64,000 nt of DNA from Massilia sp. (lineage in GTDB: Bacteria > Pseudomonadota > Gammaproteobacteria > Burkholderiales > Burkholderiaceae_D): positions 1 through 64,000 of the forward strand of contig JANYGW010000158.1 in NCBI GenBank assembly GCA_025359245.1. The letters are read 5' to 3'. This document shows, one piece after another, positions 35,158 through 43,640 of the stretch. The position numbers were made by a program, and so were the translations under genes. The notes beneath the pieces were generated by a model. The model was not told the origin of the DNA, searched no databases, and saw only the letters and a program-made list of their open reading frames with translations. Positions within the stretch are counted from its first letter, which is position 1, and each line of letters opens with the position of its first letter.

Positions 35158-36042
35158 TCATTTCGGCGCTAGCGTCCATTTCAGGCCGTGCGTGATAATT
35201 CCCGGCGCGACAGTCAGGTGATCCTCGTCCTCGAACACATGGCTTGTGGTGTGCAGGCCGGGATAGTGGTGCGCGTTGAGCGTTTTTTCGAGCAGCTTCA
35301 TGTCGCCCACTGTGTCGTTCTTGTTGCCCGGTTTGATGCCTTCCAAACCGCCGACCCCGAAATACACCCTGGCTTTCAAATCCTTGTGCGTGGCGGCATA
35401 CGCCTTTTCGCGCTCGAACATGATGCGCCTGCCGTACCAGAGCGAGGGGCTGCCAAGGATGTATTGATCGAACATCGCCGGCTCGGTGAACAGGATGTGC
35501 AGCCCAAGCAGGCTGCCGTACGAGTGCCCTGCGAAGACCTTGCGCGTCATGTCGGCGCGGTAGCTTTTTTCAATCAGCGGAAAAACGTCGGCCGCGATGA
35601 AGCGCCGGTAATCCTCGGCCTGGCCGTGCTGCACCGCGCGCCCCGGCATGTCCGATTTGAGGCCGACGTCGGCGGTTTCGATGGGCGTGTAGTCGCGGCG
35701 GCGGCTAAATTCTGGCGTATCGCCCTTGGCATACGCCAGGCCGACGAGGATGAATTCCTCCAGCCCGTCGCCATGGTCGCCGACCCGCTTGCCGATGGCG
35801 CGTATGAGCGGGAAGGCATACGGCGCATCGGTCACGAACACGACCGGGTAACGCCGCGTCGATGTCTTGTACGATGGTGGCAGGCTGACCAGCACCTGGT
35901 AGTCGCGCTTGAGTTCAGCCGCGTGCAGTGTGTGGACTTCGGTGTCCTCGAGGACGTAGGGCGGAGCAGTTTGGCTCGCAGCAGCGCTGGAAAGGCAAAG
36001 CAAAAACAGGACAGGAAAAAGCTTTTTCAAATGGCGCTCCAA
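35158..36042 (-). CDS. Secreted esterase-like alpha/beta hydrolase
   Basis: A 294-residue protein with a signal peptide (KKLFPVLFLLCLSSAAASQ). The fold resembles the putative esterase/IroE-Fes group: YPVVFVTDAPYAFPL, nucleophile elbow AGHSYGSLLGLH (Ser), and a late histidine in FEDEDHLTVAPG. Members hydrolyse siderophore or other esters in the periplasm. No siderophore genes are nearby, so the substrate is open. It probably forms an operon with the GNAT gene. Confidence 0.9.
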   Translation of the reverse strand: MERHLKKLFPVLFLLCLSSAAASQTAPPYVLEDTEVHTLHAAELKRDYQVLVSLPPSYKTSTRRYPVVFVTDAPYAFPLIRAIGKRVGDHGDGLEEFILVGLAYAKGDTPEFSRRRDYTPIETADVGLKSDMPGRAVQHGQAEDYRRFIAADVFPLIEKSYRADMTRKVFAGHSYGSLLGLHILFTEPAMFDQYILGSPSLWYGRRIMFEREKAYAATHKDLKARVYFGVGGLEGIKPGNKNDTVGDMKLLEKTLNAHHYPGLHTTSHVFEDEDHLTVAPGIITHGLKWTLAPK

Positions 36043-36133
36043 TGTTAGTGTGCTGCCATTATCACGATATTGGTTGCAGACGTAAACGGCGCACGTGCTG
36101 TGCGCGGCCCGCCAATTACCGGACGGGGTCCGC

Positions 36134-36361
36134 TCAGAACGGCCGGCGCCGTTCGCTGCGCAGCGGATCGAGCAGGGCGCGCAGGTCGTTGTGATCGAGT
36201 TCGTACATCAGCGCGAGCAGTTCGCCCAGTTCGCCGCGCGGGAATCCTTCGCGCGCAAACCAGCCGAGATAATGGCCGGGCAGGTCGGCGATGAATCGGC
36301 CTTTGTATTTCCCGTATGGCATTTCACGGGTCAGCAGCATCTGGAGGTGTTCGGGTTTCAT
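36134..36361 (-). CDS. DUF3820 family protein
   Basis: A 75-residue protein, MKPEHLQMLLTREMPYGKYKGRFIADLPGHYLGWFAREGFPRGELGELLALMYELDHNDLRALLDPLR. The MPYGKYKGRFIADLPGHYLGWFAREGFP pattern matches DUF3820, which resembles a short nucleic-acid-associated domain found also in exonuclease tails. I placed the start at ATG 36361 because the family begins with MxPEHL; the ORF track extends seven codons further. The function is unknown. Confidence 0.88.
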   Translation of the reverse strand: MKPEHLQMLLTREMPYGKYKGRFIADLPGHYLGWFAREGFPRGELGELLALMYELDHNDLRALLDPLRSERRRPF

Positions 36362-36460
36362 GATGCCGACACTGTAGCGCAAATCGACAACGGGATGACG
36401 TATGCGGAAGACAAATCACGGGAGCTGCTACTGCGGCGCGGCGCGTTCAGGGAGATGCTG

Positions 36461-38431
36461 TTGACCCGCCTGAAATACCCGCTGTTCCTTGTTCTTGCCC
36501 TTGTGCTGGCATCGTGCGGCACCCCGCGCGCGCCGGCGGCGCTGGCGGCCAGTATCGAACGCCTCGACATCATCAGCCGCGCGCCGGCATTCGGCGGCGC
36601 CGACTTCGAAGGCGGCGGCCAATACGAAACCATCGTCGCCGTGGCCCATATGCGCATCAATCCGGCCCACCCGGCGAACCGGATCATCGCCGATATCGAC
36701 AAGGCCGCCGCACCGGACGGGTGGGTGCGCTACCAGAGCGATGTCATCATCGTGCGTCCGCGCGACCCGGCCAGGGCATCCAAAGTGCTGCTGATCGACC
36801 TGCCCGGCAGCGGCGCACAGCGCTTGCCGGGCATGGCCAATGATGCCGATGCAGGCGCGGCCGGCAATGGCTTCACCATGCGGCGCGGCCATACCATGGT
36901 GTCGATCGGCTGGCAGGGCGATATCGCGCTCAAAAAGGATGGCACGACGGCCGGCACCGAACTGCCGCTGGCGACCAACGGCACGCTGCCGATCACCGGG
37001 CCGAGCTACGCCGAAACCATATTCGATGACGGCGCCACCACCGGTTCAATGGCACTGGCGTATCCCGCCGCTTCGCTCGACCAGGCATCGGCCAGGCTGA
37101 CCGTGCGCGCCACTGCGACTGCCGCCCCGACCACGCTGCCGCGCAGCGCATGGAGTTTCAAGGGCCCGTTGCGGATCGAACTGGGGCGCCCGAGCGGCTT
37201 CGACGCCGGCGCGATCTACCGCTTCGACTACCTGGCACGCGATCCCAGGCTGATGGGACTGGGCATGGCGGCTGTGCGCGACGTGGCCAGCTTCCTCAAA
37301 TCAGGCCTGGCCGACGGCGCCGGCCAGGCCAATCCATTGGCCGACATCCATCCGGACGTCGCGGTGGCGGTCGGCGTCGGGCAAGCGGGCGGCTTCCTGC
37401 GCGACCTGATCTGGCAAGGCTTCAACCAGGATCCGCGCGGCGGCAAGGTGTTCGAGGGCGCCATGCCGCTGGTTGCGGGCAGCGCCAAGAGTTTCGTCAA
37501 CCTGCGCTTCAGCCAGCCGGGCCGCATAGCGACCCAGCACCTCGACCACCTGGCGTATGGCGATGAGTTCCCGTTCAGCTACGGCGTCACGACCGATCCG
37601 GCAAGCGGCAAGACCGACGGCATCTTCAACCGCTGCCAGGCCAGCAATACCTGTCCCCGCCTGATGCACGTCGACAGCAGTGGCGAATTCTGGCAGGCGC
37701 GCGCCTCGCTGGTGCTGGACGATGGCGCCGGCAACGACATTGCGATGCCGGCCGGTGTCAGGGCCTACCTGATGTCGTCGACCCAGCATATCGCTGCGAA
37801 CCGGCCGGTGATGGGAGTATGCCGGTACGCCAATAACCCGGCGCGGCAGTCGCCGACGGTGCGCGTGCTGCTGGACCATCTGGTGGCGTGGGCGCGCGGC
37901 GGCAAGCAGCCGCCCGCCAGTCGCTATCCGCTCCATGCCGACGCGATGCTGACCGCGCCCCAGCGCGACGCCGCCGGATTTCCGGACCTGGGGGCAATCG
38001 GCGTCGAATACCCGGCCGTGATCAATGAGCTGGCGCTGGTGGACTTCAGCGCTCCCAGGGCCGTGCCAGGTGCGGCGCGCCGCTATCAGTTGTTTGTGCC
38101 GATGACCGATGTCGATGGTCACGACATCGCGGGCATCCGGCTGCCCGATATCGCCGTCCCGCTGGCCACGCACGCAGGCTGGAACCTGCGGCGCAAGGGC
38201 TATGCGGATGGACAGTTGTGTGGCTTGAATGGCTTGTCGCTGCCGTTTCCGGCAACGCCCAGGAAGGCAGATCCGCGCCGCGCGATATCGGAACGCTATG
38301 CCAGGCGCATCGAGTATGCGAAGGCGGTGGCGCTGGCCGCGCGCGCGTTGCGCGACCAGGGCTTGCTGCTGCAGGAGGACGTGGAGCGCTACATCGAACG
38401 CGCCAAGGTCGATGCGCGGATCAATCCGTAG
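36461..38431 (+). CDS. Abhydrolase_10-like lipoprotein with missing nucleophile
   Basis: A large lipoprotein of about 656 aa (LKYPLFLVLALVLASCG, lipobox LASC). It matches the alpha/beta-hydrolase domain family with GFNQDPRGGKVFEG, FPFSYGVTTDPASGKTDGIFNRC, EFWQARASLV and TQH motifs. In that family the nucleophile lies in GxSQSGxxLR; here the text is VGVGQAGGFLRD, so serine is replaced by glycine (codon GGG). The late histidine (SSTQHIAA) is retained. TTG 36461 is chosen because GGGAG lies six bases before it; ATG 36455 abuts the same ribosome site. The ORF-track start 36095 is far too early. Confidence 0.85.
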   Translation: MTRLKYPLFLVLALVLASCGTPRAPAALAASIERLDIISRAPAFGGADFEGGGQYETIVAVAHMRINPAHPANRIIADIDKAAAPDGWVRYQSDVIIVRPRDPARASKVLLIDLPGSGAQRLPGMANDADAGAAGNGFTMRRGHTMVSIGWQGDIALKKDGTTAGTELPLATNGTLPITGPSYAETIFDDGATTGSMALAYPAASLDQASARLTVRATATAAPTTLPRSAWSFKGPLRIELGRPSGFDAGAIYRFDYLARDPRLMGLGMAAVRDVASFLKSGLADGAGQANPLADIHPDVAVAVGVGQAGGFLRDLIWQGFNQDPRGGKVFEGAMPLVAGSAKSFVNLRFSQPGRIATQHLDHLAYGDEFPFSYGVTTDPASGKTDGIFNRCQASNTCPRLMHVDSSGEFWQARASLVLDDGAGNDIAMPAGVRAYLMSSTQHIAANRPVMGVCRYANNPARQSPTVRVLLDHLVAWARGGKQPPASRYPLHADAMLTAPQRDAAGFPDLGAIGVEYPAVINELALVDFSAPRAVPGAARRYQLFVPMTDVDGHDIAGIRLPDIAVPLATHAGWNLRRKGYADGQLCGLNGLSLPFPATPRKADPRRAISERYARRIEYAKAVALAARALRDQGLLLQEDVERYIERAKVDARINP

Positions 38432-38469
38432 AACGCATCAGGCGCAGCGAAGGAGTACTATTTCGTATC

Positions 38470-39051
38470 ATGGAAAATTTGACCCGCCTGCGCGACTTCG
38501 TACACAACTTTACCCGCCTGGTTGACCAGGCCGGGCAGGACGAGCAGCGCATTTTTGTCGATGGCAAGGCGCTGCTGTCGGGCCTGATCGCGCATGACGA
38601 CTGGCTCCCGGACCAGTTTGCGCAGCCGCATCCGGACCGCTATCAGCAATACCTGCTCCATTGCGATCCGCTGGAGCGCTTTTCGGTGCTCAGCTTTGCA
38701 TGGGGGCCGGGACAATCGACCCCGCTGCACGACCATACGGTGTGGGGCATGGTGGGCGTGCTGCGCGGCGCCGAGACATGCGAAGAATTTGCGCCGGGGC
38801 CGGCCGGCGAGCCGCTGCGCGGCGCCGGTTCGCACCATCTCGCGCGCGGCACGATCGACCTGGTGTCGCCGCGCATCGGCGATATTCATCGGGTATCGAA
38901 CGCCTGCGCCGACCAGGTGTCGGTCAGCATCCACGTCTATGGCGCCAATATCGGGCCCCTGGAGCGCCACATGTTCGACCCGGTCGACGGGCGGGCCAGC
39001 CGTTTTGTATCGGGCTACGTCAACAGCGTCACTCCCAACCTGTGGGCTTGA
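38470..39051 (+). CDS. Thiol dioxygenase, cysteine dioxygenase family
   Basis: A 193-residue cupin enzyme of the cysteine dioxygenase type I family, which adds O2 to the thiol of cysteine or 3-mercaptopropionate. The iron ligands are in TPLHDHTVWGMVGVLRGAE (HxH) and GDIHRVSN (third His). The bacterial-type motif with WGMVGVL fits either cysteine or 3-mercaptopropionate dioxygenase; I cannot tell which. AAGGAG lies 14 bases before ATG 38470, longer than usual, but no other start codon fits. Confidence 0.92.
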   Translation: MENLTRLRDFVHNFTRLVDQAGQDEQRIFVDGKALLSGLIAHDDWLPDQFAQPHPDRYQQYLLHCDPLERFSVLSFAWGPGQSTPLHDHTVWGMVGVLRGAETCEEFAPGPAGEPLRGAGSHHLARGTIDLVSPRIGDIHRVSNACADQVSVSIHVYGANIGPLERHMFDPVDGRASRFVSGYVNSVTPNLWA

Positions 39052-39120
39052 ACGGCCATGTTTGGCCGGGTGCGTATAATTCATGGTTATTGAATCAACC
39101 ATCATCAGAAAAGAATACTT

Positions 39121-40350
39121 ATGGCTTCATCCAACGAGAACATCAGCATGGCCGTGTTTTGCGACTTCGAGAACGTCGCACTGGGCGTGCGTGACGCGAA
39201 CTACGACAAATTCGACATCAAGCCGGTGCTCGAGCGCCTTCTGCTCAAAGGCAGCATCGTCGTCAAGAAGGCCTACTGCGACTGGGAGCGTTACAAGGGC
39301 TTCAAGGCCACCATGCACGAAGCGAACTTCGAGCTGATCGAAATCCCGCACGTGCGCCAGTCGGGCAAGAACTCGGCCGACATCCGCCTGGTCGTCGATG
39401 CGCTCGATCTTTGCTACACCAAGTCGCACGTGAACACCTTCGTCATCATCAGCGGCGACTCCGACTTTTCGCCGCTGGTGTCGAAGCTGCGCGAAAACGC
39501 CAAGCAGGTGATCGGCGTGGGCGTCAAGCAGTCGACTTCCGACCTGCTGGTGGCGAACTGCGACGAATTCATTTTTTACGACGACCTGGTGCGCGAAGTC
39601 AAACGCGCTGCCGCCAAGCGCGACGAACGCAAGCAGCCGGTGGCCAAGCGCTCGCCGGACGAAGGCAATCGGCGCAAGGAAGAACTCGAAGAGCGCAAGG
39701 CCAAGGCGATCGAACTGGTGGTCGAGATGTTCGACGCACTGGTGTCCGAACGCGGCGATAGCGGCAAGATCTGGGCCTCGCTGCTGAAGGATACGCTCAA
39801 GCGCCGCCGTCCCGATTTCAACGAGACCTACTACGGCTTCCGCACCTTCGGCAACCTGCTGGAAGAGGCGCAGAACCGCGGCATGCTCGAATTCGGACGC
39901 GACGAAAAGTCGGGCGCCTACGTCTATCGCAGCAGCCAGGCGCCAGCCAGTGCGCATGTGACCGAAGTTGCGCAGCCAGTGCACGACAGCAGCGCGGCCG
40001 AAGCGGTCGAGCAGGCGCCGGCCAAGGCCGATTCGCGCCGCCGCGGCGGGCGGGGAGGGCGCAAGCCGGCCGAAGTGGAAGTGGCCGAAACGGTGTTCCA
40101 CGAGGCGGAGCCGGTGCTCGAGGCCGAGCCGGAGCCGGAAGCAGTCGTGGCCGCGCCGGAGCAGCCGGAGAAACGCCGCAGCAGCCGTGCCCGCAAGCCG
40201 GCGGCCAGGGCGGCTGAAGCGTCTGTCGAGGTCGTCGCCGCGCCGGTGGAGGTGGTCGCCGACGCGGAGCCAGCCAAGAAGCCGGCGCGCAAGCCGGCGG
40301 CGCGCAGCCGCCGTCCGGCCAAGCCGAAAGCGGCGCCGGAAAACGCGTAA
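39121..40350 (+). CDS. NYN-domain protein with LOTUS/OST-HTH-like module
   Basis: A 409-residue protein. Residues about 10-150 form a NYN (LabA-like PIN-fold) domain with acidic active-site residues in AVFCDFENVALG, KNSADIRLVVDALD and IISGDSDFSPLV. After a charged linker, residues about 195-270 (AIELVVEMFDALVSERGDSGKIWASLLKDTLKRRRPDFNETYYGFRTFGNLLEEAQNRGMLEF) look like an OST-HTH/LOTUS RNA-binding domain. The last about 130 residues are Ala/Glu/Lys/Arg-rich and probably disordered. It is likely an RNA-binding ribonuclease. It stands alone, 69 bp from the upstream gene. Confidence 0.92.
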   Translation: MASSNENISMAVFCDFENVALGVRDANYDKFDIKPVLERLLLKGSIVVKKAYCDWERYKGFKATMHEANFELIEIPHVRQSGKNSADIRLVVDALDLCYTKSHVNTFVIISGDSDFSPLVSKLRENAKQVIGVGVKQSTSDLLVANCDEFIFYDDLVREVKRAAAKRDERKQPVAKRSPDEGNRRKEELEERKAKAIELVVEMFDALVSERGDSGKIWASLLKDTLKRRRPDFNETYYGFRTFGNLLEEAQNRGMLEFGRDEKSGAYVYRSSQAPASAHVTEVAQPVHDSSAAEAVEQAPAKADSRRRGGRGGRKPAEVEVAETVFHEAEPVLEAEPEPEAVVAAPEQPEKRRSSRARKPAARAAEASVEVVAAPVEVVADAEPAKKPARKPAARSRRPAKPKAAPENA

Positions 40351-40395
40351 GCCAGGGCAGCAGACAGCGCGCTGCCTGCGTTGCCGCTACCTCAT

Positions 40396-40429
40396 CCCCG
40401 TCGTCCCCGCGTTCGCGAGGACGGCGGGG
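40396..40429. repeat. REP-like palindrome
   Basis: CCCCGTCGTCCCCGCG, a TT loop and CGCGAGGACGGCGGGG form a 16-bp hairpin with two mismatches, in the gap after the NYN gene. The core is shared with the other palindromes in this window. Confidence 0.7.
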
Positions 40430-40544
40430 TAAAGTTTCGACGCCTCATGCTATCCAAACAGCTGAGCAATTCTCCCCAAAAACAGGCAAACTGACACCTG
40501 CGACCCGTGTCTAACCCTTGCTTCGATCATCAAGGAGTCCCGCC

Positions 40545-40970
40545 ATGCGCATGCTCTCTGCCCTTGTGTTGTCCCTGGCTATCCTTGCCCCGCCCGCCAC
40601 GGCGGCCGTGCCCGTTGCCAGCCATCCCATCCTCGGCATCTGGCAGCTGACGCTTCCGGACGGCAGCTGTTCCGAGATCTACCGTTTCCGCGGCGATGGC
40701 ACCAGCCTCGTCACCAGCAACGAGGAAGTCTCCGAAAGCGAATTCAACATCCCGGCCGAACCGAGCGCCAAGGGCTTCTACCGCCTCGACGACAAGATCG
40801 TCAAGGACAACGGCAAGCGCGATTGCAGCGGCAGCGTGACGAAAATCGGCCAAAAGGTCACCCATTTCGTGCACTTTCACCCGTCCGGTTCGCTGTTCCT
40901 GATGTGCATGGCCGAATCGCTCGACGCCTGCATCGGCCCGTTCCGCCGCATGCACGGCCAGGAAACGTAG
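40545..40970 (+). CDS. Secreted hypothetical protein
   Basis: A 141-residue protein with a signal peptide (MRMLSALVLSLAILAPPATAA). The mature part ILGIWQLTLPDGSCSEIYRFRGDGTSLVTSNEEVSESEFNIP reads as a lipocalin-like beta protein with four cysteines (SCSEI, RDCSG, LMCMAE, DACIGP), likely two disulfides. AAGGAG seven bases before ATG 40545 fixes the start, not the earlier ORF-track start. The metallophosphoesterase gene follows five bases later. Confidence 0.82.
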   Translation: MRMLSALVLSLAILAPPATAAVPVASHPILGIWQLTLPDGSCSEIYRFRGDGTSLVTSNEEVSESEFNIPAEPSAKGFYRLDDKIVKDNGKRDCSGSVTKIGQKVTHFVHFHPSGSLFLMCMAESLDACIGPFRRMHGQET

Positions 40971-40975
40971 CGCGC

Positions 40976-41437
40976 ATGCCGCGCATCGGCGTCATTTCCG
41001 ACACCCATGGCTTGCTGCGTCCGCAAGCGCTGGCGCAGTTGCAAGGGGCCGATTACATCGTCCATGGCGGCGACATTGGCGCCCCTGCCATTCTTGAGCA
41101 ACTGGCCGCGATTGCGCCGTTGACTGTCGTGCGCGGCAATAACGACTATGCGCCATGGGCCCACGCCGTGCCGCACACGGCGCGGCTGGATGTCGGTGTG
41201 GTCGGTATTTACGCGCTCCACGATATCGCCACGCTCGCCATCGACCCAATAGCGGCGGGCATCCGCGTGATTATCAGCGGCCACTCGCATCGCCCCACAG
41301 CCGAGTGGCGAAGTGGTATGCTTTATCTCAATCCCGGCAGTGCCGGACCGCGGCGTTTCAAGCTTCCCGTCTCGGTGGCCGAATTGATGGTCGATGGCCC
41401 GTCGGTGACGGCACGCATAATCGAACTCAATCTTTGA
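40976..41437 (+). CDS. YfcE/MJ0936-type metallophosphodiesterase
   Basis: A 153-residue calcineurin-like phosphoesterase. The metal ligands are all present: ISDTHG (D and H), VHGGDIG (D), RGNNDY (N), and GHSHRP (HxH) at about residue 104, with LNPGS as the last conserved motif. This is the compact YfcE class. The start ATG 40976 follows the previous stop by five bases; the ORF-track form starts in the shadow of that gene. It is probably co-transcribed with its neighbours. Confidence 0.93.
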   Translation: MPRIGVISDTHGLLRPQALAQLQGADYIVHGGDIGAPAILEQLAAIAPLTVVRGNNDYAPWAHAVPHTARLDVGVVGIYALHDIATLAIDPIAAGIRVIISGHSHRPTAEWRSGMLYLNPGSAGPRRFKLPVSVAELMVDGPSVTARIIELNL

Positions 41438-41445
41438 GGTTCACG

Positions 41446-41991
41446 ATGATCATTGCCCTGATGCTTGCCGCCGCGCTGGCTGTTCCGGCGCACGCCCCCG
41501 TAACCCCGTCGGGAAAACTAATCCAGGATATGGAAGGGGTTTACAAGAAGCGCTTTCCAAACCGGATCGTCGTACCCGGCGCGCCGGATGAAAAATACGA
41601 GGCCGAAGACATTGTCGAAGTGGTGCGCCATGACGACAGTCACATCTACGTGCGGGCCTCGCTGACGTTCGACAACGCCCACCATTGCGGCATCGCCGCC
41701 ATCGCCAGCTATGAGAACGGGGCATTCATTTACCACGACCCGAATCCGAGCATGTCGGAGAAGCAGGCCTGCATGCTGACGGTGTCGGTCAAGGGAGAAT
41801 CGCTGCACCTGTCCGACCGTGCCACGCCGAGCGGGCCATCGACCTGCAGCTCGCTGTGCGGCGCGCGCGGCAGCCTGGGCGACTATGCGATCGCTGCCAG
41901 CAAGAAGACCAAGATCCGCTACCTGCCCAAGCTGAAAGCATCGAAGGAGTATCTGCAGGCGGTGAAGACATTCGAGGAAACCCAGCGCTGA
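41446..41991 (+). CDS. Secreted hypothetical protein
   Basis: A 181-residue protein with a short signal peptide (MIIALMLAAALAVPAHA). The mature protein contains VYKKRFPNRIVVPGAPDEKYEAEDIVEVVRHDDSHIYVRASLTFDNAHHCGIAAIASYENGAFIYHD, a beta-rich pattern, and four cysteines (HHCG, QACML, STCSSLCG). No family is recognised. It follows the phosphodiesterase by eight bases, suggesting one operon of two small secreted proteins around an enzyme. Confidence 0.78.
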   Translation: MIIALMLAAALAVPAHAPVTPSGKLIQDMEGVYKKRFPNRIVVPGAPDEKYEAEDIVEVVRHDDSHIYVRASLTFDNAHHCGIAAIASYENGAFIYHDPNPSMSEKQACMLTVSVKGESLHLSDRATPSGPSTCSSLCGARGSLGDYAIAASKKTKIRYLPKLKASKEYLQAVKTFEETQR

Positions 41992-42071
41992 GTTGCGCAT
42001 GCGGTCATGCCAGCATGCCGGCGATGCGGTGTATATTGCTGGCGATCTGATCTCCACTTCATTGGCCTACC

Positions 42072-43550
42072 ATGTCGCCGGTTTTACTTTTTTGCGTCCT
42101 CATCGCCTACTTCGGCCTGCTGCTCGGCGTCGCGTGGTCCACATCCCGCAACGCCAGCAATGACAGTTTTTTCATCGGTAACAAGAGCAGCAACTGGATG
42201 CTGGTCGCCTTCGGCATGGTCGGCACCACGCTCTCGGGCGCGACCTTCATCAGCGTGCCGGGCGCGGTCGGCCATGACGGCTTCGGCTATGCCCAGGTCC
42301 TGATCGGCTACGTGATCGGCTATGTCGCGGTGGCCTTCATCCTGCTGCCGCTGTATTACCGGCTCAAGCTGACCTCGATCTACCATTACCTCGACGTGCG
42401 CCTCGGCCGCCGCGCCTACCAGAGCGGGGCCGGCTTCTTTATCGTGTCGCGCCTGCTCGGCGGCAGCGCGCGCCTGTACCTGGTGGTCAACATCCTGCAA
42501 GCGATCATCCTCGACAGCCTGGGTGTGCCGTTCTGGCTCACCACGCTGGTCATCCTGGCGATGATCCTGATGTACACCTACCAGGGCGGCGTCAAGACCA
42601 TCGTCTGGACCGACACGCTGCAAACGAGCTGCATGCTGTTTGGCCTGGTCGCCTGCGTGGTGTTCTTGCTCGGCCGGCTCGACCTGAGCGTCGGCCAGAG
42701 CCTGGCGCAGATGGATGCACGCGGCCTGTCCAGGGTGTTCACGACCGCCTTCGACAGCCCCAGTTTCTTCCTCAAGCAGATCGTCGCCGGCGCCTTCATC
42801 GTACTGACCATGACCGGCATGGACCAGGAAATGATGCAGAAGACGATATCGGTCAAAACCTTGCGCGACTCGCAAAAGAACCTGCTGACGCTGACGCTGA
42901 TCCTGGTGATCGTGCTGTCGCTGTTCCTGTTCCTGGGCGGCCTGCTGCACCTGTATGCGCCGCTGGCCGGCGTGAGCGCCAGCGGCGACAAGCTGTTCCC
43001 AGCCATCGTCATGGGCCACCTGCCGGCCGCCGTGCAGCTCATTTTCCTGATCGCCCTGATCTCGGCCCTGTTCCCCAGCGCCGACGGCGCCATCACCGCG
43101 CTCACGTCCACGTTTTGCATCGACCTGCTGGGCCTGACCCGGCGCGCCGACCTGTCCGAAGCGGACAAGCTGCGCTGGCGCCACCGGGTCCACCTCGGCT
43201 TCGCCTTCCTGTTCCTGCTGCTGGTGCTGCTGTTCAAGCTGGCCGACAACCCCAGCATGATCGGCGTGATCCTGAAACTGGCCGGCTACACCTATGGGCC
43301 GCTGCTGGGCCTGTTTGCCTTCGGTCTGCTGACCACGCGCGCGCTGAACGACCGCTGGGTGCCGCTGGTGGCCATCGGCGGGCCGGTGCTGTGCGCTTTG
43401 CTTGAGTTTAATCAGCAGCGGCTGTTTGGAACGTACCGACTCGGCCTCGAACTGCTGATCATTAATGGCATACTCGTGTTCGCGGGGCTGCTTGCCATTT
43501 CCCGGCCCGCCGCAACGGCCCCGGCCGTCCCGGCGGCACCGCTAGCGTGA
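42072..43550 (+). CDS. Sodium:solute symporter (SSS family)
   Basis: A 492-residue integral membrane protein with 13 or so helices. Motifs such as MLVAFGMVGTTLSGATFISVPGAVGHDGFGY, LLGGSARLYLVVNILQ and LIALISALFPSADGAITALTSTFCIDLLG are typical of SLC5-like sodium symporters. The likely substrate cannot be inferred from sequence or neighbours. It is separated by 80 bp from the upstream secreted protein and by 90 bp from sppA. Confidence 0.92.
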   Translation: MSPVLLFCVLIAYFGLLLGVAWSTSRNASNDSFFIGNKSSNWMLVAFGMVGTTLSGATFISVPGAVGHDGFGYAQVLIGYVIGYVAVAFILLPLYYRLKLTSIYHYLDVRLGRRAYQSGAGFFIVSRLLGGSARLYLVVNILQAIILDSLGVPFWLTTLVILAMILMYTYQGGVKTIVWTDTLQTSCMLFGLVACVVFLLGRLDLSVGQSLAQMDARGLSRVFTTAFDSPSFFLKQIVAGAFIVLTMTGMDQEMMQKTISVKTLRDSQKNLLTLTLILVIVLSLFLFLGGLLHLYAPLAGVSASGDKLFPAIVMGHLPAAVQLIFLIALISALFPSADGAITALTSTFCIDLLGLTRRADLSEADKLRWRHRVHLGFAFLFLLLVLLFKLADNPSMIGVILKLAGYTYGPLLGLFAFGLLTTRALNDRWVPLVAIGGPVLCALLEFNQQRLFGTYRLGLELLIINGILVFAGLLAISRPAATAPAVPAAPLA

Positions 43551-43640
43551 TCATTTTGACCACAAGCTGGGCGATTTCGCTTACAGTACGCGTTTGCACT
43601 GCCACACCCCTGTCTTTCACCTTTTAATGCCGGAGTTTCG

